Part shown: positions 61,701 to 64,000 of the stretch, in pieces
Layout of the letters: every line of letters starts with the position of its first letter
Position numbering within the stretch: the stretch's first letter is position 1
Assembly: GCF_036370855.1 (NCBI RefSeq)
Contig: NC_088098.1
Span: forward strand, 204,273,336 to 204,337,335
Source of the DNA: Dromaius novaehollandiae
Taxonomy: Eukaryota > Chordata > Aves > Casuariiformes > Dromaiidae
Direction of reading: 5' to 3'
DNA length: 64,000 bases
Notes under the pieces: generated by a model
Told to the model about the DNA's origin: nothing
The model's database searches: none
Seen by the model: only the letters and a program-made list of their open reading frames with translations
Translations under genes and position numbers: made by a program

Positions 61701-64000
61701 GTATATGATCAATCTTCACACACTTAAAATCCATCAGATTATTTTCTCCTGCGCTGAGTGACTGATGTTTTGATTTTTTAAAGAAAACATTACTACACCA
61801 TACTGACATACAGTATGTTTCTTACTAGTGGATTTCTTGTGCAGCTTAAGTCACAAAATTCTGCTGTAGTAAAGTAGACTGTACGTGGCAGTAAACAGCG
61901 TACTTGCCCGCTAGATCTCGCTCCAGACCTCTGTAGTAGTAGACGCTGGCATGTGTCATCCTGGGCCATTTCAGTGAGTATTCGGAAGTGCCTGGGCCGT
62001 TCTGCTCAGGTGTGTTGAAATCGTCTATAGACAGTATGAGGACCAAAGGCTAATTTGGTCCTTTTAGACCAAGTTGCTGTCATCTGTACAGTCCCTGAAA
62101 AATTCTGCAACCGTTCCAAGAAATATGTTTCAAGAGTAGTCTGATAATTCCATTAAGAACATTTAAAAAAATGAAAAGAAGATGTGATGAGGCACTTGTA
62201 CATTCAGTTGTACAAATGAAAATACAAATAAATAAATAAAATGGTATTTTTTTAATAATATGTATAAAATTATGAAATGTATTACAATTTATACATTTTA
62301 AATTTATAAAATTAACCATACCAAGCTCGGTTAACATTATAACTTGAATTGATTATATATTTAGGTATGTCTACCAAGGTGTTGTCCAATGTCTGGACTT
62401 CAGCCCTGGAGACAATTACAATACTCGTTCCTTCGATATCAGTTCTCACACAGTGTTACTCCCTGCACACTCTCGTAACACACCAATCCATGCACATCAC
62501 TCCCTTGCTCGTTTTCCCTGCCCCCAAGTGGAAACGTTCAAATGTAGAGGTTAACAGAATATATTGGTGAACTGAGGTTTCTTTATGGACTAAAATGGGA
62601 GCATATGATAGTTTTAAAAGGGAGCACATGAGTAGCTTGAGCCTCTAATTAGTAGCTTGGCGAGATATTTAGTGAATTTTCAGCATAGAGATATTTGTGG
62701 TGCTGTCGCCTGTTGTGCTGGCAGGTGTTCACACACGGCTGTACCTACACATCCACAGTTTTTACTCTCTGAAGTTAGAGAATAACAAGGACAGCTCCAT
62801 GATAACAAAAAAAGAGAAGTATGGAATTAGATTAAGGTGCGGAAACAGGGTTATGTGCTGCCTGCTCTGAATCGCTCTGCGCAGAGTCGGTTTCAGTAGC
62901 CGAGGCATGCGGTGTGGACGGAATGCGTTGTGTTCTCAGCACTTGCTAGGTTTTGTAATACCTAAGATATGCAGTTTAAATTTGCCACTTTTTAAAAGAG
63001 AAGCCGTAAATTGAGCTACTTATTTTTTAAATTGTGATTGCAAAAAATGAGAGCGCATTCTGCGAAAACTCTCAAAATGGAACCTGCAGAGAAGAACTCT
63101 TGCAGCAAGGTAGCAGAGTGCCCGTTCATCTTGTTTGAAAAGGTATTTTCATGACAGATGGTTATCATAAGGGTCCAGGTCAAGATTCACCTGGAAGTCC
63201 TTCTGCCGTGAAAATTCCTGGGTGTCTGTGCAGCACCAAGCAAAATAATAACCAGGGACGTTTTAGGTGCTGCATCAATAAATAATGGATGAGGGGAAAG
63301 CCTTTCTCAGAAAAGAAGAGTGAGATTTATTTAGTTATGCGTAGTATTTTAAGATAACTCATCATGTTGTTGAACTCAGTGCACATGAAATCAATAGAAG
63401 TTTTTATTCTGGCCTAGTGTCAAAAAGGGTTTCAGTGTACACAGTCATAACCAAATATGGCTACGTCATGCAAATAACTACGGCTGTCCATCATGAAAGC
63501 AATTTCAGAAGCTGTATAATAATACAGGAAATAGAACATGAAGAATCGCTTTTACAGAACATAAGAAGCTTACTAGTTCTTTGCCAAGGGCAGCATTTAG
63601 TACATACTTATTTAATCCTAGCTCTGAAACAGGTTATTTTAGAAATATTATCTAGCTTCTGACAATGTTCAGTAAAAAGCCTGCCCTAGAAATAGCAGTG
63701 CCTACTGCCACATAGACTTTAAGAGATTGTATTTTTCCCCCAATTTATTTTATGATATTAATTATTCAGCCTTTAATAGTTTTGCTTTTGCAAAGAATGA
63801 TGACGAGCACGCTATTGCTCAGAAATTGGGTTACACAACAGTGTTGTTTCCAGCAGTGAAAGTAGACAGAAGTTGATCTTTATATCTTAGTGCTCCGAAT
63901 ATGTAGCATGAGATGCTAATACAAGACTTGATTTTTCCTTTTAAGGTACCCCGATACTTGGAGATGGCAATTTGCAAACTAGCTTGTGACCTTGCAAATC
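55800..64000 (+). other. Right-hand end of the window, presumed intron, no exon seen
   Basis: No coding exon recognised. A small direct repeat AAAGCTTGCT occurs twice at 56,160-56,180. The longest frame is 177 codons on the minus strand (57,934-58,467, non-ATG start), with no recognisable domain. A short CpG-rich patch lies at 59,385-59,500 and includes a CACGTG box near 59,491. A 12-bp perfect palindrome CTCTGCGCAGAG sits at 62,875-62,886. The sequence runs off the window without any sign that the intron ends. Confidence 0.5.
60756..60778. repeat. T23 homopolymer
   Basis: Twenty-three consecutive T. On the minus strand this would be a poly-A run, but no retroposon body is evident to its right that would make it a tail. 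Confidence 0.9.

Noticed and set aside
1..64000. CRISPR arrays, bacterial operons, phage or insertion-sequence modules
   Set aside because: No regularly spaced repeats, no ribosome-binding sites with tightly packed genes, and the repeat content is that of a bird nuclear genome.

Overview
The window looks like vertebrate nuclear DNA from a bird. It is AT-rich and mostly non-coding. Its recognisable repeats are CR1 LINEs with the avian/reptilian 3' end, a short LTR of the kind left by avian endogenous retroviruses, and faint MIR-type SINE relics. There are no operons, no bacterial-type gene density, no CRISPR array, and no tRNA or rRNA gene that I can recognise. Species, chromosome and most family names cannot be settled by eye.

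Layout. Positions 1 to about 24,130 are upstream intergenic DNA with no supportable gene. They hold a MIR relic near 6.5 kb, a diverged palindromic-family relic near 10.7 kb, a strong 31-nt hairpin at 12.76 kb, one unexplained minus-strand open frame at 13.4-13.8 kb, an exact 108-bp tandem duplication at 15.6 kb and a purine-rich tract at 22.2-22.9 kb. A CpG island at about 24.15-24.98 kb is the one clear promoter. It contains a 5'UTR with several GC-rich short repeats and the only protein-coding exon I can support: 47 codons plus 2 nt at 24,725-24,867, plus strand, ending in a good splice donor. I could not identify the protein.

Everything from 24,868 to the right end is best read as part of a very long first intron (at least 39 kb), although no second exon is visible to prove it. 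The intron holds a second, smaller GC-rich block (43.4-43.9 kb) that could be an alternative promoter, and four CR1 or older LINE pieces: a short sense 3' end at 36.4 kb, an old reverse-transcriptase relic at 49.7 kb, a roughly 2.1-kb antisense element at 50.4-52.5 kb, and an antisense element at 54.2-55.8 kb. The last is interrupted by a solo LTR with a 5-bp target duplication and carries an internal inverted duplication.

I found no convincing new biological system. The best leads are structural: the LTR-in-CR1 nest, the microhomology-flanked inversion inside the CR1, the unnamed CpG-island gene with its open 5' leader, and the internal GC-rich island. Almost all other open frames are short and look like chance or antisense shadows; many of them begin with non-ATG codons.
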